Part shown: piece after piece, positions 28,542 to 38,330 of the stretch
Numbering within the stretch: the first letter of the stretch is position 1
How the letters are laid out: every line of letters begins with the position of its first letter
From: Spartobacteria bacterium
GTDB lineage: Bacteria > Verrucomicrobiota > Verrucomicrobiia > Chthoniobacterales > UBA10450
Assembly (NCBI GenBank): GCA_003169695.1
Contig: PNAS01000042.1
Coordinates: forward strand, 3,419 to 67,418
DNA: 64,000 nucleotides
Direction of reading: 5' to 3'
Translations under genes and position numbers: made by a program
The notes under the pieces: generated by a model
The model's input: the letters and a program-made list of their open reading frames with translations, nothing else
Database searches by the model: none
Told to the model about the DNA's origin: nothing

Positions 28542-30263
28542 GTGAGCTATCAGGTCTTTGCCCGAAAATATCGCCCACAGACCTTTGACGACCTGGTCGG
28601 TCAGGCGCATGTCACGCGCACGCTCAAAAATGCCGTTGAGCAGAATCGGCTTGCGCATGCCTATCTGTTTGTGGGGCCGCGCGGGATCGGGAAAACATCG
28701 ACGGCGCGCATCCTGGCGAAGGCGCTCAATTGCGTGAACGGGCCGACCATCACGCCGTGCGGCGTTTGTGATAGCTGCAAGGAAATCACGGCGGGGAACA
28801 GCCTCGATGTGCTGGAGATCGATGGCGCGAGCAACAACGGCGTCGAGCAGGTGCGAGAGCTGCGCGACAACGTGCGTTACGCGCCGAGCAAAGGGCATTT
28901 CAAGATCTACATCATCGACGAAGTGCATATGCTCACTTCCGCCGCGTTCAACGCACTCCTGAAGACGCTCGAGGAACCGCCGCCGCACGTGAAGTTCATA
29001 TTTGCGACGACCGAGCCGCAAAAGGTTTTGCCGACAATCCTGAGTCGCTGCCAGCGCTTTGATCTTCATCGCATCCCGGCAAACCTGATCGCGAAACACC
29101 TGCAATTCATCGCGGACAAGGAAAAGATCACGCTCGACCCGACCGCAGCGCACGCCATTGCGAAGGGCGCAGATGGCGGGCTGCGCGACGCGGAATCGAT
29201 GCTCGATCAACTCGTGGCATTCTGCGGGGAAAAAATCGCGGAGCCGGATGTCTTGAACGTGTTCGGATTCACTAGTGAACAAACGGTCGCCAATTTCACC
29301 GACAAGATTTTGCGCGGCGAAACGCCAGAAGCGCTCGAGCTGCTCCATGCCGAAGCGGAGAGCGGCAAGGACATGATGAAGCTAATGTCCGATCTGATCT
29401 CTTATCTGCGCGATTTGCTCGTTGGCAAAGTGAAACCGGACGCGCTCGCGGATGACTTGAATCCGGAGTTGCAGAAATCGCTCGAAGCACAGGCCGCGAT
29501 GATTGAAACCGACCGCCTTCTGGAGTTGATCGATCAATTCGCCGCGGCGGAAAAGCGGATGAAATGGGCGCCGAATAAACGGCTGCATTTCGAGGTCGCT
29601 GTGATCAAAGCAATCCAAACACTGAGCCAGGTAACGCTCAACGAGGTGATCGAGAATCTGGCCGCTCTCCGCGACGGAAAATCAGAGTCGCAAGCACCCT
29701 CGCCAAAGAGCGCGGCGAGGCCTCCGGACAAGAGGGCTGCGCCAGTCACGCCGTCGGCTCCAAAAGCCGCAGCTCCACGGGTCGCGGAGCAGGCGCAGCC
29801 CTATGAGACGAAGGCGCCCCGTGACGACCAACCGGTTTCGCCGGCAGTCGAATCCAAAACTGTAGATCATGAAGCAGTTTGGAATAAAGCTGTCGATCAA
29901 ATCCGGACGCGCCGGCCGTTGATTCGGGGTTGGGTGGAATCCGCGAAAGCGTTGGGAACAGAAGGACGTTTCTTTCTGCTCGGGTTTCCACCAGAACAAA
30001 AAACGGCGATGGAATCGGTGGCCAGTCCGCGCACTCGTGATTTTCTCGAGGCGCTCATTAAGGAAATCAGCGGGCAGGATTTGAAAATCAAATTCACTCT
30101 GAAAGAAGGTTTGCCCGTAGTGGTTGTCGCAGATCCGCCGGCGGCGCTGGATGAGTTGCCGGCAAAGAAGAAGGGGGACTCGCAAGCGATGTTCAAGGAT
30201 GATCCGCTCATCCGGGAGGCGTTGGAGATTTTCAAAGGCGAAATTAAAACCGTGAGCGATTGA
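28542..30263 (+). CDS. dnaX: DNA polymerase III subunit gamma/tau (GTG start)
   Basis: SYQVFARKYRPQTFDDLVGQAHVTRTLKNAVEQNRLAHAYLFVGPRGIGKTSTARILAKALNC. Confidence 0.96.
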   Translation: MSYQVFARKYRPQTFDDLVGQAHVTRTLKNAVEQNRLAHAYLFVGPRGIGKTSTARILAKALNCVNGPTITPCGVCDSCKEITAGNSLDVLEIDGASNNGVEQVRELRDNVRYAPSKGHFKIYIIDEVHMLTSAAFNALLKTLEEPPPHVKFIFATTEPQKVLPTILSRCQRFDLHRIPANLIAKHLQFIADKEKITLDPTAAHAIAKGADGGLRDAESMLDQLVAFCGEKIAEPDVLNVFGFTSEQTVANFTDKILRGETPEALELLHAEAESGKDMMKLMSDLISYLRDLLVGKVKPDALADDLNPELQKSLEAQAAMIETDRLLELIDQFAAAEKRMKWAPNKRLHFEVAVIKAIQTLSQVTLNEVIENLAALRDGKSESQAPSPKSAARPPDKRAAPVTPSAPKAAAPRVAEQAQPYETKAPRDDQPVSPAVESKTVDHEAVWNKAVDQIRTRRPLIRGWVESAKALGTEGRFFLLGFPPEQKTAMESVASPRTRDFLEALIKEISGQDLKIKFTLKEGLPVVVVADPPAALDELPAKKKGDSQAMFKDDPLIREALEIFKGEIKTVSD

Positions 30264-30268
30264 CCGTT

Positions 30269-30580
30269 ATGAATCTCAACAAGCTAATGAAGCAGGCCCA
30301 GAAGATGCAGGACCAGATGGCGAAGACGCAAGCCGAGCTCGAAGGTAAAACGGTCGAAGTGCAAGCGGCCGGTGGAAAGGTCACTGTCGTCGCGAATGGG
30401 TCGGGCGATGTGATCTCAATCAAGATTGCGAAGGAGGTCGTCGATCCCGAAGATGTGGAGTTTCTTGAAGAAGCTGTCCTAAGCGGCGTGAAGCAGGCGA
30501 TCGCGCAAGGCAAGGAGCTCGCCCAATCGGAGATGACAAAGATCACCGGTGGGCTTGGTGTCGCAGGCCTCGGCTTGTAG
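30269..30580 (+). CDS. YbaB/EbfC-family nucleoid-associated protein
   Basis: MNLNKLMKQAQKMQDQMAKTQAELEGKTVEVQAAGGKVTVVANGSGDVISIKI; follows dnaX. Confidence 0.93.
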   Translation: MNLNKLMKQAQKMQDQMAKTQAELEGKTVEVQAAGGKVTVVANGSGDVISIKIAKEVVDPEDVEFLEEAVLSGVKQAIAQGKELAQSEMTKITGGLGVAGLGL

Positions 30581-30633
30581 GACCATCGCATCGGTTGCCG
30601 ATCCGAACAATAGCAGGCGGAACGCCGCTCGCC

Positions 30634-31425
30634 CTACAACGTGCAAATCACGCGCGTTTGGCGTTTGTGTTTTTCGTAAACGGAAACTTCACGCACACCC
30701 AAGATCGCCATCTTTTCGGCCAGCCGATCATAATTCTCGCCGAGCTGCGCGTGCGAATGCGCATCGGACGCGGTCGTGAATCGAATTCCTTTCGCAATCG
30801 CGAGCTGAATGATTTCATCGGACGGATAGAGCTCGTTCACTGGTTTGCGCCAGCCGGCGGTCGAGAGCTCGATGCAGAGGCCTCGGGCGGCGATAAAATC
30901 GAGCGTCCCTCCGACCAGCGTTTCGATTTTCGACCTCGGACGATGTCCGTGAATCTTGATGAGATCGACATGCGAGAGGCAATCGACCAGGCCAGTCGCC
31001 GCGACCTCGCGGACGCGCCGGAAATAATCGGTGTAGATCTGATCGATGTCGCGATCGGCAAACTGGTCTGCGCCGGCCGGCACGCTGTCGAACATCTGAT
31101 CCGGTCGCTCGAGAAAGTGAACCGATCCGAGCACGAAATCGAGTCGGTCCCAATTCTTCTCGACCCAACGCCTTCCCATGATTGATTGGGCCGGATCGTT
31201 GTCCAATTCCACCCCGGCGCGAATTTTGATGTCGGAATTTGCCGCGCGCAGGTTTTCGATTTCGGCAAAGTCGATCCCTTCGTGATAGCGATCGTGATCG
31301 GTAAAAGCGATGTCGGTAAGCCCGCTTTCTCGAGCATGATCGACCCAGGGTTGGAGGAGCTTCTGGCTGTAAGGTTGGATCCGATGGCCTTGCGGGTGCG
31401 AATGATAATCGGAAAAGAGTTTCAT
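30634..31425 (-). CDS. PHP-domain histidinol-phosphatase-like phosphoesterase
   Basis: DYHSHPQGH..., DIAFTDHDRYHEGIDFAEIENLRA..., RFTTASDAHSHAQLGEN. Confidence 0.88.
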   Translation of the reverse strand: MKLFSDYHSHPQGHRIQPYSQKLLQPWVDHARESGLTDIAFTDHDRYHEGIDFAEIENLRAANSDIKIRAGVELDNDPAQSIMGRRWVEKNWDRLDFVLGSVHFLERPDQMFDSVPAGADQFADRDIDQIYTDYFRRVREVAATGLVDCLSHVDLIKIHGHRPRSKIETLVGGTLDFIAARGLCIELSTAGWRKPVNELYPSDEIIQLAIAKGIRFTTASDAHSHAQLGENYDRLAEKMAILGVREVSVYEKHKRQTRVICTL

Positions 31426-31430
31426 TGGGA

Positions 31431-31487
31431 AGTAGCACAGCTTCCAGCTTGCGAACCAAAAAACGCAAGCTGGAAGCTCGTGCTACT
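31431..31487. repeat. Palindromic element family A, intergenic copy
   Basis: agtagcacagcttccagcttgcg ... cgcaagctggaagctcgtgctact, one indel. Confidence 0.93.
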
Positions 31488-32021
31488 CTATGGCGCGGTC
31501 AGAAATTTTTGCCCGATGCGCAGCTCGGGATATTGCGGAAAGAAAACTTCGACGATGAAAACTTTGTTCGGTGTCAGTTCGCGCGTGGCGATCGTTTCCG
31601 GATAGTAGATATGCTCTCCCGGATTGACCAAGACGGCACCGGCGTTCGCGTCAAAGGCATGGTTGTCCGACCAGGTAGTCAGCACCACGTCGGATGAGTT
31701 CTTCAGGTATATTTCAATTCGCTGATCGGTGGGGAAATCGAGCGCGATGGCACGCTTTGAGAAGTTGGTGAGTGTTATTTTGACCTCAAGCTGCCGGACC
31801 TCGGACAACTTCACCGGCTGCGGTGAGAGCTTCAAATCGAGGACCAAACCGCGAAGCCGCGCGTCCTTGTAATTCGGCGCCGGGCTGGACTGAAATGGAT
31901 GGAGCATCCGAGTGAACCAGCCACCGCGCTTCTGAGGTGTCGGCTGCGGCGTCGGGTCCTCGGCCATGAGGTGGCCGGCGATCGCGAGCGAAAGCAGGGC
32001 CAATGCGACGGAGCGGCTCAT
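31488..32021 (-). CDS. Secreted protein, BsuPI-like domain
   Basis: Signal MSRSVALALLSLAIAGHLMA; LEVKITLTNFSKRAIALDFPTDQRIEIYLKNSSDVVLTTWSDN. Confidence 0.65.
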   Translation of the reverse strand: MSRSVALALLSLAIAGHLMAEDPTPQPTPQKRGGWFTRMLHPFQSSPAPNYKDARLRGLVLDLKLSPQPVKLSEVRQLEVKITLTNFSKRAIALDFPTDQRIEIYLKNSSDVVLTTWSDNHAFDANAGAVLVNPGEHIYYPETIATRELTPNKVFIVEVFFPQYPELRIGQKFLTAP

Positions 32022-32172
32022 GAGCGGCTAATCAGCAAACGTTGCAAATCCTGTCAAACCCTTTATCGCTTCTCTGATGGCAATATCTACATCGCATCCG
32101 GCCTGATCTCCAATGACATCGAGCTGATGAAAAAGGACTGCGACGAATCGGGCCGGCGGAAAAGATAAGGCA

Positions 32173-33213
32173 ATGCGACGTCTTGTAGCGCGTTGCGCGC
32201 TTGTTTTGCTCGCCAGTTTGCTGTCTATGGTGCAAAGCCAATCTGAGCCATTGAACCTCGCGCTCCCAACGGACAACGATGCGATTCTTCGCGGTGGCGG
32301 CCCCGAGTTTTATCAATACATCGAGCGCGACTACAAAGGGGTAAAATCGACGCCGTGGGAAGGCGGTCAGTATGGATTCGTCCGCGATCCGATCGAGACG
32401 CCCGCGGGAATTGTTTACACTCGCTTTCATGAAGGCATCGACATCCGCCCGCTGCAGCGCGATGAGCGAGGCGAACCGATCGATCCGGTGCGCGCGATTG
32501 CCGCAGGCGTGGTCGTTCACACGAACCTGGTGCCAGGATTTTCCAACTACGGCAAGTATGTCGTAGTGGAACACCGCTGGGACGGCTGCAGCTATTACAG
32601 CCTTTACGGGCATCTGAGCTCAATCCAGGTCCACGTCGGGCAGCTCGTGCAGCAGCGCGATCAGCTTGGCGTGATGGGGCATACCGGCGAAGGCTTGAAT
32701 CAGGCGCGCGCCCATTTGCATCTCGAACTGAACCTGATGCTGAGCCGGCAGTTCGAATCGTGGCACGACAACTTGTTCAAGACAGATCCGAATCATCACG
32801 GCATTTACAATGGGATCAATTTGATGGGGATCGATATCGCGCGCCTTTATCTCGCGTTGCGGAAACAGCCTGCGCTCACCATTCCGGAATTTCTTTCCGA
32901 AGAGGAGACGCTTTATCGCCTCTTGCTTCCGGACTCGGGACACTTCGATCTTCCGAAATTTTACCCGTGGATGCTCGCGCAGAAAAACGCTGAAAGGCCT
33001 GTTTCGTGGGAGGTTTCATTCAATCGCGCGGGGGTGCCGCTGAAGATCGCGCCCAGCGGGAAACATGTCCGGGAACCGGAACTCTCCTACCTGAAACCAA
33101 CCGGAATCGAGTCGTCGTATCTCACGCGAGACCAGGTCGCCGGTCGCGGACAAGGCGCCCATCTCACCGACAAAGGAAAGCGGTTCGCCCGGCTTCTGAT
33201 TTATCCAGATTAG
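32173..33213 (+). CDS. M23-family metallopeptidase-like protein
   Basis: FHEGIDIRPL..., VRAIAAGVVVHTN..., YGKYVVVEHRWDGCSYYSLYGHLSSIQVHVGQLV, GHTGEGLNQARAHLHLEL. Confidence 0.85.
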   Translation: MRRLVARCALVLLASLLSMVQSQSEPLNLALPTDNDAILRGGGPEFYQYIERDYKGVKSTPWEGGQYGFVRDPIETPAGIVYTRFHEGIDIRPLQRDERGEPIDPVRAIAAGVVVHTNLVPGFSNYGKYVVVEHRWDGCSYYSLYGHLSSIQVHVGQLVQQRDQLGVMGHTGEGLNQARAHLHLELNLMLSRQFESWHDNLFKTDPNHHGIYNGINLMGIDIARLYLALRKQPALTIPEFLSEEETLYRLLLPDSGHFDLPKFYPWMLAQKNAERPVSWEVSFNRAGVPLKIAPSGKHVREPELSYLKPTGIESSYLTRDQVAGRGQGAHLTDKGKRFARLLIYPD

Positions 33214-33285
33214 GGAAGCAGCCTCCAAATCTCGCAGAGAAGCCGGATGGCAAGAATGCTATATGCTCCTTGAAGCCCCGTTAAA

Positions 33286-34053
33286 ATGAGCAAGATCACA
33301 CGGCGAAAATTTCTCGGCCTGACCGCGCTGACGCTGCCAGCGGCGCTCGGGGCCAATGCGCGGTTCATCGAGCCGACATCGCTGCGCGTCACGAAGTTCA
33401 ATTTGAGCGGAGGCGTGGGGGATTGCCGCTTCGTCCATTTCACTGACTTCCATCACAAAGGCGATGTGAGTTACGCGGCCGACGTGGTGCGCACGATCAA
33501 TGAGCTTGCGCCCGAGTTCGTTTGTTTCACGGGCGATCTTGTCGAAGAAGCGCGGTTTGCGCCGGAAGCGCTTGGTTTCATTCAGCAAATTCGAGCGCCC
33601 GTTTACGGCTCGCCGGGAAATCACGATTACTGGAGCCACGTTTCTTTTCCGGAGTTTGAGCGCGCGTTCGCGGCGACTGGCGGCGCCTGGCTGGTTGATC
33701 GTTCCGTGGTGCTTCCTGAACATGATCTCGAACTCGTCGGGATGGCAGTACAGGGCATCAATGCTCTCACGTCGCCCAACGCCAGCCGGCGGTTGTTGTT
33801 GATGCATTACCCGGGGATGGCGAGTCAATTGCATGGGCAGCGGTTCGATCTCATTCTCGCGGGACACTCGCATGGCGGACAAGTGCGGCTGCCGTTCCTG
33901 GGCGCACTAATCGTCCCCCATGGCGTCGGACCGTATGATCTCGGTTATTACGATACGCCTGGAGGTCCGCTTTATGTGAACGCCGGCATTGGAACGTATC
34001 GCATTCCCGTGCGCTTGAATTGCCGGCCTGAAATCACGGTCGTGACCATTTAA
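33286..34053 (+). CDS. Metallophosphoesterase with Tat-like signal
   Basis: ITRRKFLGLTALTLPAALGANA; VHFTDFHHKGD, VCFTGDLVEE, YGSPGNHDYW, ILAGHSHGGQ. Confidence 0.9.
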   Translation: MSKITRRKFLGLTALTLPAALGANARFIEPTSLRVTKFNLSGGVGDCRFVHFTDFHHKGDVSYAADVVRTINELAPEFVCFTGDLVEEARFAPEALGFIQQIRAPVYGSPGNHDYWSHVSFPEFERAFAATGGAWLVDRSVVLPEHDLELVGMAVQGINALTSPNASRRLLLMHYPGMASQLHGQRFDLILAGHSHGGQVRLPFLGALIVPHGVGPYDLGYYDTPGGPLYVNAGIGTYRIPVRLNCRPEITVVTI

Positions 34054-34131
34054 CTTCCTGCCGGCAGGTGAGGCGAGACTGGGTCCGAGCCCGGTCAATG
34101 ATCAGCTCCGCAGAGCGTCGCATTACCAATT

Positions 34132-34614
34132 TCAGCATGACGTCGGCACGCGTTGCGCAAGGGCGACCGCGTGCGGAATGGCGCCGGCCACAAACTCAAG
34201 ACACTCCACCGCGCCGGATGGTTTGCCGGGAAGCGCGAGAACGAGCGAGCGATCCACCACGGCGCCGAGGCTGCGGGATAGAATTGCGTTGGGCGTGATC
34301 TTCATCGATTCGCGGCGCATCGTTTCGCCAAAACCCGGCAGCTCAACGCGCATCACCCCACGAATTGCTTCCGGTGTGACGTCACGTTCGGCAATGCCAG
34401 TGCCACCTGTGGCGAGGATGAGGCCACAGCCTTGGTCGGAGAACGAGCGGAGTGTTTCCCTGATACGTGAAATTTCGTCCGGAACGACGGCTTCGGAGAG
34501 GACCTGCCAGCCATATTTTTGCGCCGCGCCTTTCAGCGCGGGTCCGCCAAGATCGCTGTATTCGCCGGCCGCCGCGCGATCAGAAATGGCAATGATGCCT
34601 ACCGTGATTTGCAT
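34132..34614 (-). CDS. mogA: MogA/MoaB-type molybdenum cofactor biosynthesis protein
   Basis: GIIAISDRAAAGEYSDLGGPAL..., LILATGGTGIAERDVTPEAIR, LALPGKPSGAVECLEFV. Confidence 0.9.
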   Translation of the reverse strand: MQITVGIIAISDRAAAGEYSDLGGPALKGAAQKYGWQVLSEAVVPDEISRIRETLRSFSDQGCGLILATGGTGIAERDVTPEAIRGVMRVELPGFGETMRRESMKITPNAILSRSLGAVVDRSLVLALPGKPSGAVECLEFVAGAIPHAVALAQRVPTSC

Positions 34615-34673
34615 ATGTTCGTCTGTGTCTTAGATGGCGCGCGGCAGTTTGTTATCCCGAACTCGCTCGCCCT

Positions 34674-35132
34674 TCAGACATCGCGCTTGGTTTTCTTGAG
34701 CAAGCGAATATCTGTGATCCGCATCTCCTTATCCACGGCTTTGCACATGTCGTAGATGGTCAGCAATGCGACCGCCACGCCGGTCAACGCTTCCATTTCC
34801 ACTCCCGTTTGCGCAACGGTGCGCGCAGTGCATTTCACCTCCAGCCCCGATCCAGAAGTTGCGATCTCGATTTCGGCATGGCTCAAGTTCAGATTGTGAC
34901 AGAGCGGAATGAGCTGCGAAGTTTGCTTGGCCGCTTGAATTCCCGCGATCCGCGCGACTGTGAAGACGTTCCCCTTCCCGATCTGGTTTTTCGCGATCAG
35001 ATCGAGCGTTTCCTGCCCCAAATGAATTTTGCCGGCGGCGACCGCCTCTCTCGCGCTGCGTTCCTTTGCCGAAATATCGACCATTTGTGCATTTCCGTCG
35101 TGGGCCAGGTGTGTCAATCGATTCACCTTCAA
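34674..35132 (-). CDS. moaC: Cyclic pyranopterin monophosphate synthase
   Basis: LTHLAHDGNAQMVDISAKERSAREAVAAGKI..., AAKQTSQLIPLCHNLNLSHAEIE, VEMEALTGVAVALLTIYDMCKAVD. Confidence 0.95.
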   Translation of the reverse strand: MKVNRLTHLAHDGNAQMVDISAKERSAREAVAAGKIHLGQETLDLIAKNQIGKGNVFTVARIAGIQAAKQTSQLIPLCHNLNLSHAEIEIATSGSGLEVKCTARTVAQTGVEMEALTGVAVALLTIYDMCKAVDKEMRITDIRLLKKTKRDV

Positions 35133-36130
35133 CCTCCGATCGCCACCATCATTCGCCCCGGCTGGTAGTTCTCCCGAAAATCATGCTGCTCAGGCTTGCG
35201 CTCCACGACATCCAGGAAAAACCGCTTTAATTCTGCGTCCGTCGCCCCGGCTCGCAGCACCTTCATAATGTCGAACTCCAGATAACTTCCGAGACAAGGC
35301 CTGAGCTTGCCGTCGCAGGTCAACCGCAATTTGTTGCAGCTCTCGCAGAAATGCAGATTGGTCATCGCGCCGATAAACCCAATGCGCTGGTCACGTCCCG
35401 GAATCTTGTAGTAACTGGACGGACCGTTCGTGCGGAACGTCGGCTCCGAAATCAACGGGCCATAGCGCGATTCGAGTGCACGCCGCGCTTCTGCGACCGG
35501 CAGAAAATTGTCATCATGGAGAACGTCGCCAGTGCTCACCGGCATCAGCTCAATAAACCGCAGCATCAGGTTTCGCGCCGCGGCGTATTCGACGAGAGGA
35601 ACGAACTGGTCCTCGTTCCGTCCCCGCATCAGAACGCAATTTAATTTTATCTGTTCAAATCCCGCCGCGATGGCGGCCTCGATGCCAGCGAGTGCTTGGG
35701 GCAGGAAATCGCGACCGGTTGTTTGCGCGTAGACCTCAGGGTCAAGCGTATCGAGTGAGACGTTGACGGAATTCACTCCGGCCCCGCGCAACGCCGCAGC
35801 CATCGTGAGGCCCCCCGCGCTCTGGCGCGGGAGCAATGTTCCATTTGTGGAAATGCCGATGTCGTCGATGCCAGGGATCGAGGGCAGCGCCTGGAATAAT
35901 GAAAGGACATCCCGGCGCGTGAGTGGTTCGCCACCAGTGATCCGCACTTTGGAAACGCCCAACTCTGCCGCGACCCGAATGAGCCGCAACGTTTCTTCGT
36001 AAGTAAGAACGTCCTCGCGCGGGAGCCATTCCTGCAGTTCGCGCGGCATGCAATAGGTACAGCGCTCGTTGCAGCGATCCGTGATCGAGACCCGGAGATA
36101 GGAAATGCGATGTCGAAACCGATCCTCCAT
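35129..36130 (-). CDS. moaA: GTP 3',8-cyclase, radical SAM
   Basis: YLRVSITDRCNERCTYCMPRE..., VRITGGEPLTRRDV, FCESCNKLRLTCDGKLRPCLGS. Confidence 0.95.
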   Translation of the reverse strand: MEDRFRHRISYLRVSITDRCNERCTYCMPRELQEWLPREDVLTYEETLRLIRVAAELGVSKVRITGGEPLTRRDVLSLFQALPSIPGIDDIGISTNGTLLPRQSAGGLTMAAALRGAGVNSVNVSLDTLDPEVYAQTTGRDFLPQALAGIEAAIAAGFEQIKLNCVLMRGRNEDQFVPLVEYAAARNLMLRFIELMPVSTGDVLHDDNFLPVAEARRALESRYGPLISEPTFRTNGPSSYYKIPGRDQRIGFIGAMTNLHFCESCNKLRLTCDGKLRPCLGSYLEFDIMKVLRAGATDAELKRFFLDVVERKPEQHDFRENYQPGRMMVAIGG

Positions 36131-36172
36131 TGAAGCGCAACGTTACGGTAGCGGCGGTGTTGAATCAAGAAA

Positions 36173-36733
36173 GTGGGACGATTGACTCGATATAAGGGGG
36201 CCTGTATGATTTTCGGCATGAAGCGTCAAATTCTTCTTCGGGCACTGGCGTTCGGCATTTCAGCGAGCGCATTGATTCTTACGAGCTGTTCGACAACCCA
36301 AACTCGGATTTCCAATCATCCTGACATTTTCCAAACGCTTTCTCCGCGGGATCAAGCGTTGGTTCGTGAGGGAAAGATTCGCGAAGGCATGTCGCAAGAT
36401 GCGGTCTGGCTGGCTTGGGGCACGCCGGATCAAAAGGCAACGGGTAGCGCGCGCGGCCGACCAGTAGAGACATGGATATACGACGATTACACTTACGCGA
36501 ACGCGCCTTATCCCTATCCTTACGGCCCGTATGGATACGGTGGGTACTTCGGCGGCGGCGTTGTCTTTCACAGTCATCATCACCATCGCTTCGCCATTAT
36601 TGGAGATCCCTTCTTCGATCCCTTTTACTACTCCTATATTCCGCCACGGGTGGCTTACCCGGCTAAGACGGTGTCTTTTGTTAATGGCCGCGTCGTTTCG
36701 ATTCAGGTTCTGACTCCGCCGCGGACTTATTAA
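36173..36733 (+). CDS. Putative lipoprotein with Tyr/Pro/Gly/His-rich segment
   Basis: LAFGISASALILTSCS lipobox; YPYPYGPYGYGGYFGGGVVFHSHHHHR. Confidence 0.65.
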   Translation: MGRLTRYKGACMIFGMKRQILLRALAFGISASALILTSCSTTQTRISNHPDIFQTLSPRDQALVREGKIREGMSQDAVWLAWGTPDQKATGSARGRPVETWIYDDYTYANAPYPYPYGPYGYGGYFGGGVVFHSHHHHRFAIIGDPFFDPFYYSYIPPRVAYPAKTVSFVNGRVVSIQVLTPPRTY

Positions 36734-36780
36734 TCGCTGCGAACCCGACGGCGGTCTTGTCGTTCGATTGCGGAAGCGCG

Positions 36781-38298
36781 ATGCTCCGGCCGATGGCCTA
36801 CAGCTCATTTCGGCAATTCGTCGACGCGTTGGAAGAAGCGGGTGAGCTGACCCGTATCGCCACTCCGGTCGATACTGATCTGCTCATCGCGGAATGGGCG
36901 AATCGCGAAATGAAATCGCCTAACGGCGGGAAGGCACTCCTTTTCGAAAAGCCCACCATCGACGGCAAAGCATCGCCGTTCCCGCTCGCTATCAACACCA
37001 TGGGATCGCGCCGTCGCATGGCGCTCGCATTGCAGGTCCACAGCGTGGAAGATCTCGCGCAGGAGATCCAACTCATCCTCAAGGCGAAACCGCCGACGGA
37101 TCTGCGAGAAGGCTGGAGTCTCCTCAAGCAGGGCCTTCACCTGCTCCATGCGCGTCCGCGGCATTCGAAGGAGGGCGCTTGCCAGGAAGTGGTACACCGC
37201 TTCGCGGAACATCCAACGTCCAACGTCCAACGTTCAGCGTCCAACTCCACGGGGTTGACGCTGTCCGATCTCCCCATCCTGAAATGCTGGCCGAAAGATG
37301 GCGGTCGTTTCATCACCCTGCCGAATGTGCACACCCGCGATCCTGACACGGGGGCACGTAATCTCGGCATGTATCGCATGCAGGTTTACGATGAACGAAC
37401 GACGGGAATGCATTGGCAGGTGCACAAGGTCGGGGCGCGCCATGGCCAGCGTTATTACCAACGCGGTGAGCGCATGCCGGTGGCCGTTTGTCTGGGCGGC
37501 GATCCGGCTTACACGTTCGCCGCGACCGCGCCGTTGCCCGACGGCTTGGACGAAATTCTCTTCGCCGGGTTCATTCGCAAGAAATCAGTCGATCTTGTGC
37601 CGTGCAAAACTGTTGAGCTGGAAGTTCCGAGCGACGTCGATTTCGTGCTCGAAGGCTACGTTCAGCCGGGCGAAACGCGGCCCGAAGGCCCATTTGGCGA
37701 TCACACCGGTTTCTATACCGCGATCGAGGATTACCCCGTCTTCCATTTGACCGCGATCACGCATCGCCGCGATGCGATTTATCCGACCACGATCGTCGGA
37801 ATTCCGCCGATGGAAGACTTCTACATGGGCGACGCCAGCGTTCGGATTTTCTTGCCCGTCTTTAAGATGAACTTTCCGGAACTGGTCGACATGACTCTCC
37901 CGCCCGAAGGAGTTTTCCATAACCTGGTCTTCGTCAGCATCAGGAAGCAGTACCCGTATCAGGCATTCAAGGTGATGCACGGACTCTGGGGCATGGGGCA
38001 AATGATGTTCAGCAAGTACATCGTGGTCGTAGACGAAGATTGCGATGTCCACAATACGAGCGAAGTCCTTTTCCGCTTGTGCGCGAATACCGATCCCGAG
38101 CGCGATAGCACGATCATCCGCAACCCCAGCGATTCGCTCGATCACGCGCCTACTTCGCAGAACATCGGGTCACACATGGGATTCGACGCCACCCGCAAAC
38201 TCCCCGGCGAAAACTATCATCGCTCCTGGCCCGAGCTCCTGAAAATGACCGACGAAGCGCAGGCGCTCGTCGACGCGCTGCAAAAAAAGATCGGCTGA
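36781..38298 (+). CDS. UbiD-family decarboxylase with repeat-derived insertion
   Basis: CWPKDGGRFITLPNVHTRDPDTGARNLGMYRMQVYDERTTGMHWQVHK..., PEGPFGDHTGFYT. Confidence 0.92.
   Translation: MLRPMAYSSFRQFVDALEEAGELTRIATPVDTDLLIAEWANREMKSPNGGKALLFEKPTIDGKASPFPLAINTMGSRRRMALALQVHSVEDLAQEIQLILKAKPPTDLREGWSLLKQGLHLLHARPRHSKEGACQEVVHRFAEHPTSNVQRSASNSTGLTLSDLPILKCWPKDGGRFITLPNVHTRDPDTGARNLGMYRMQVYDERTTGMHWQVHKVGARHGQRYYQRGERMPVAVCLGGDPAYTFAATAPLPDGLDEILFAGFIRKKSVDLVPCKTVELEVPSDVDFVLEGYVQPGETRPEGPFGDHTGFYTAIEDYPVFHLTAITHRRDAIYPTTIVGIPPMEDFYMGDASVRIFLPVFKMNFPELVDMTLPPEGVFHNLVFVSIRKQYPYQAFKVMHGLWGMGQMMFSKYIVVVDEDCDVHNTSEVLFRLCANTDPERDSTIIRNPSDSLDHAPTSQNIGSHMGFDATRKLPGENYHRSWPELLKMTDEAQALVDALQKKIG
37211..37245. 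repeat. Five heptamer units inside the ubiD-family ORF
   Basis: atccaac gtccaac gtccaac gttcagc gtccaac; encodes part of EHPTSNVQRSASNST. Confidence 0.9.
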
Positions 38299-38300
38299 CG

Positions 38301-38330
38301 GTAGGGCGAGACTCTGTCGAGTCGCAGGCG
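38301..38330. repeat. Palindromic repeat right after the ubiD-family stop
   Basis: gtagggcgagactctgtcgagtcgcaggcg; gactc-tgtc-gagtc hairpin. Confidence 0.6.

Noticed and set aside
28377-29348. 323-aa minus-strand ORF
   Set aside because: Antisense to dnaX; dnaX motifs are unambiguous.
31899-32168. Plus-strand ORF with SKRCKSCQTLYRFSDGNIYIASGLISNDIELMKKDCDESGRRKR
   Set aside because: The tail looks protein-like, but most of the ORF is antisense to the BsuPI-like gene and I see no clear start in the intergenic part.
37211-37245. Possible CRISPR or iteron array
   Set aside because: 7-bp back-to-back units with no spacers inside a coding gene; better described as a short tandem or dispersed repeat.
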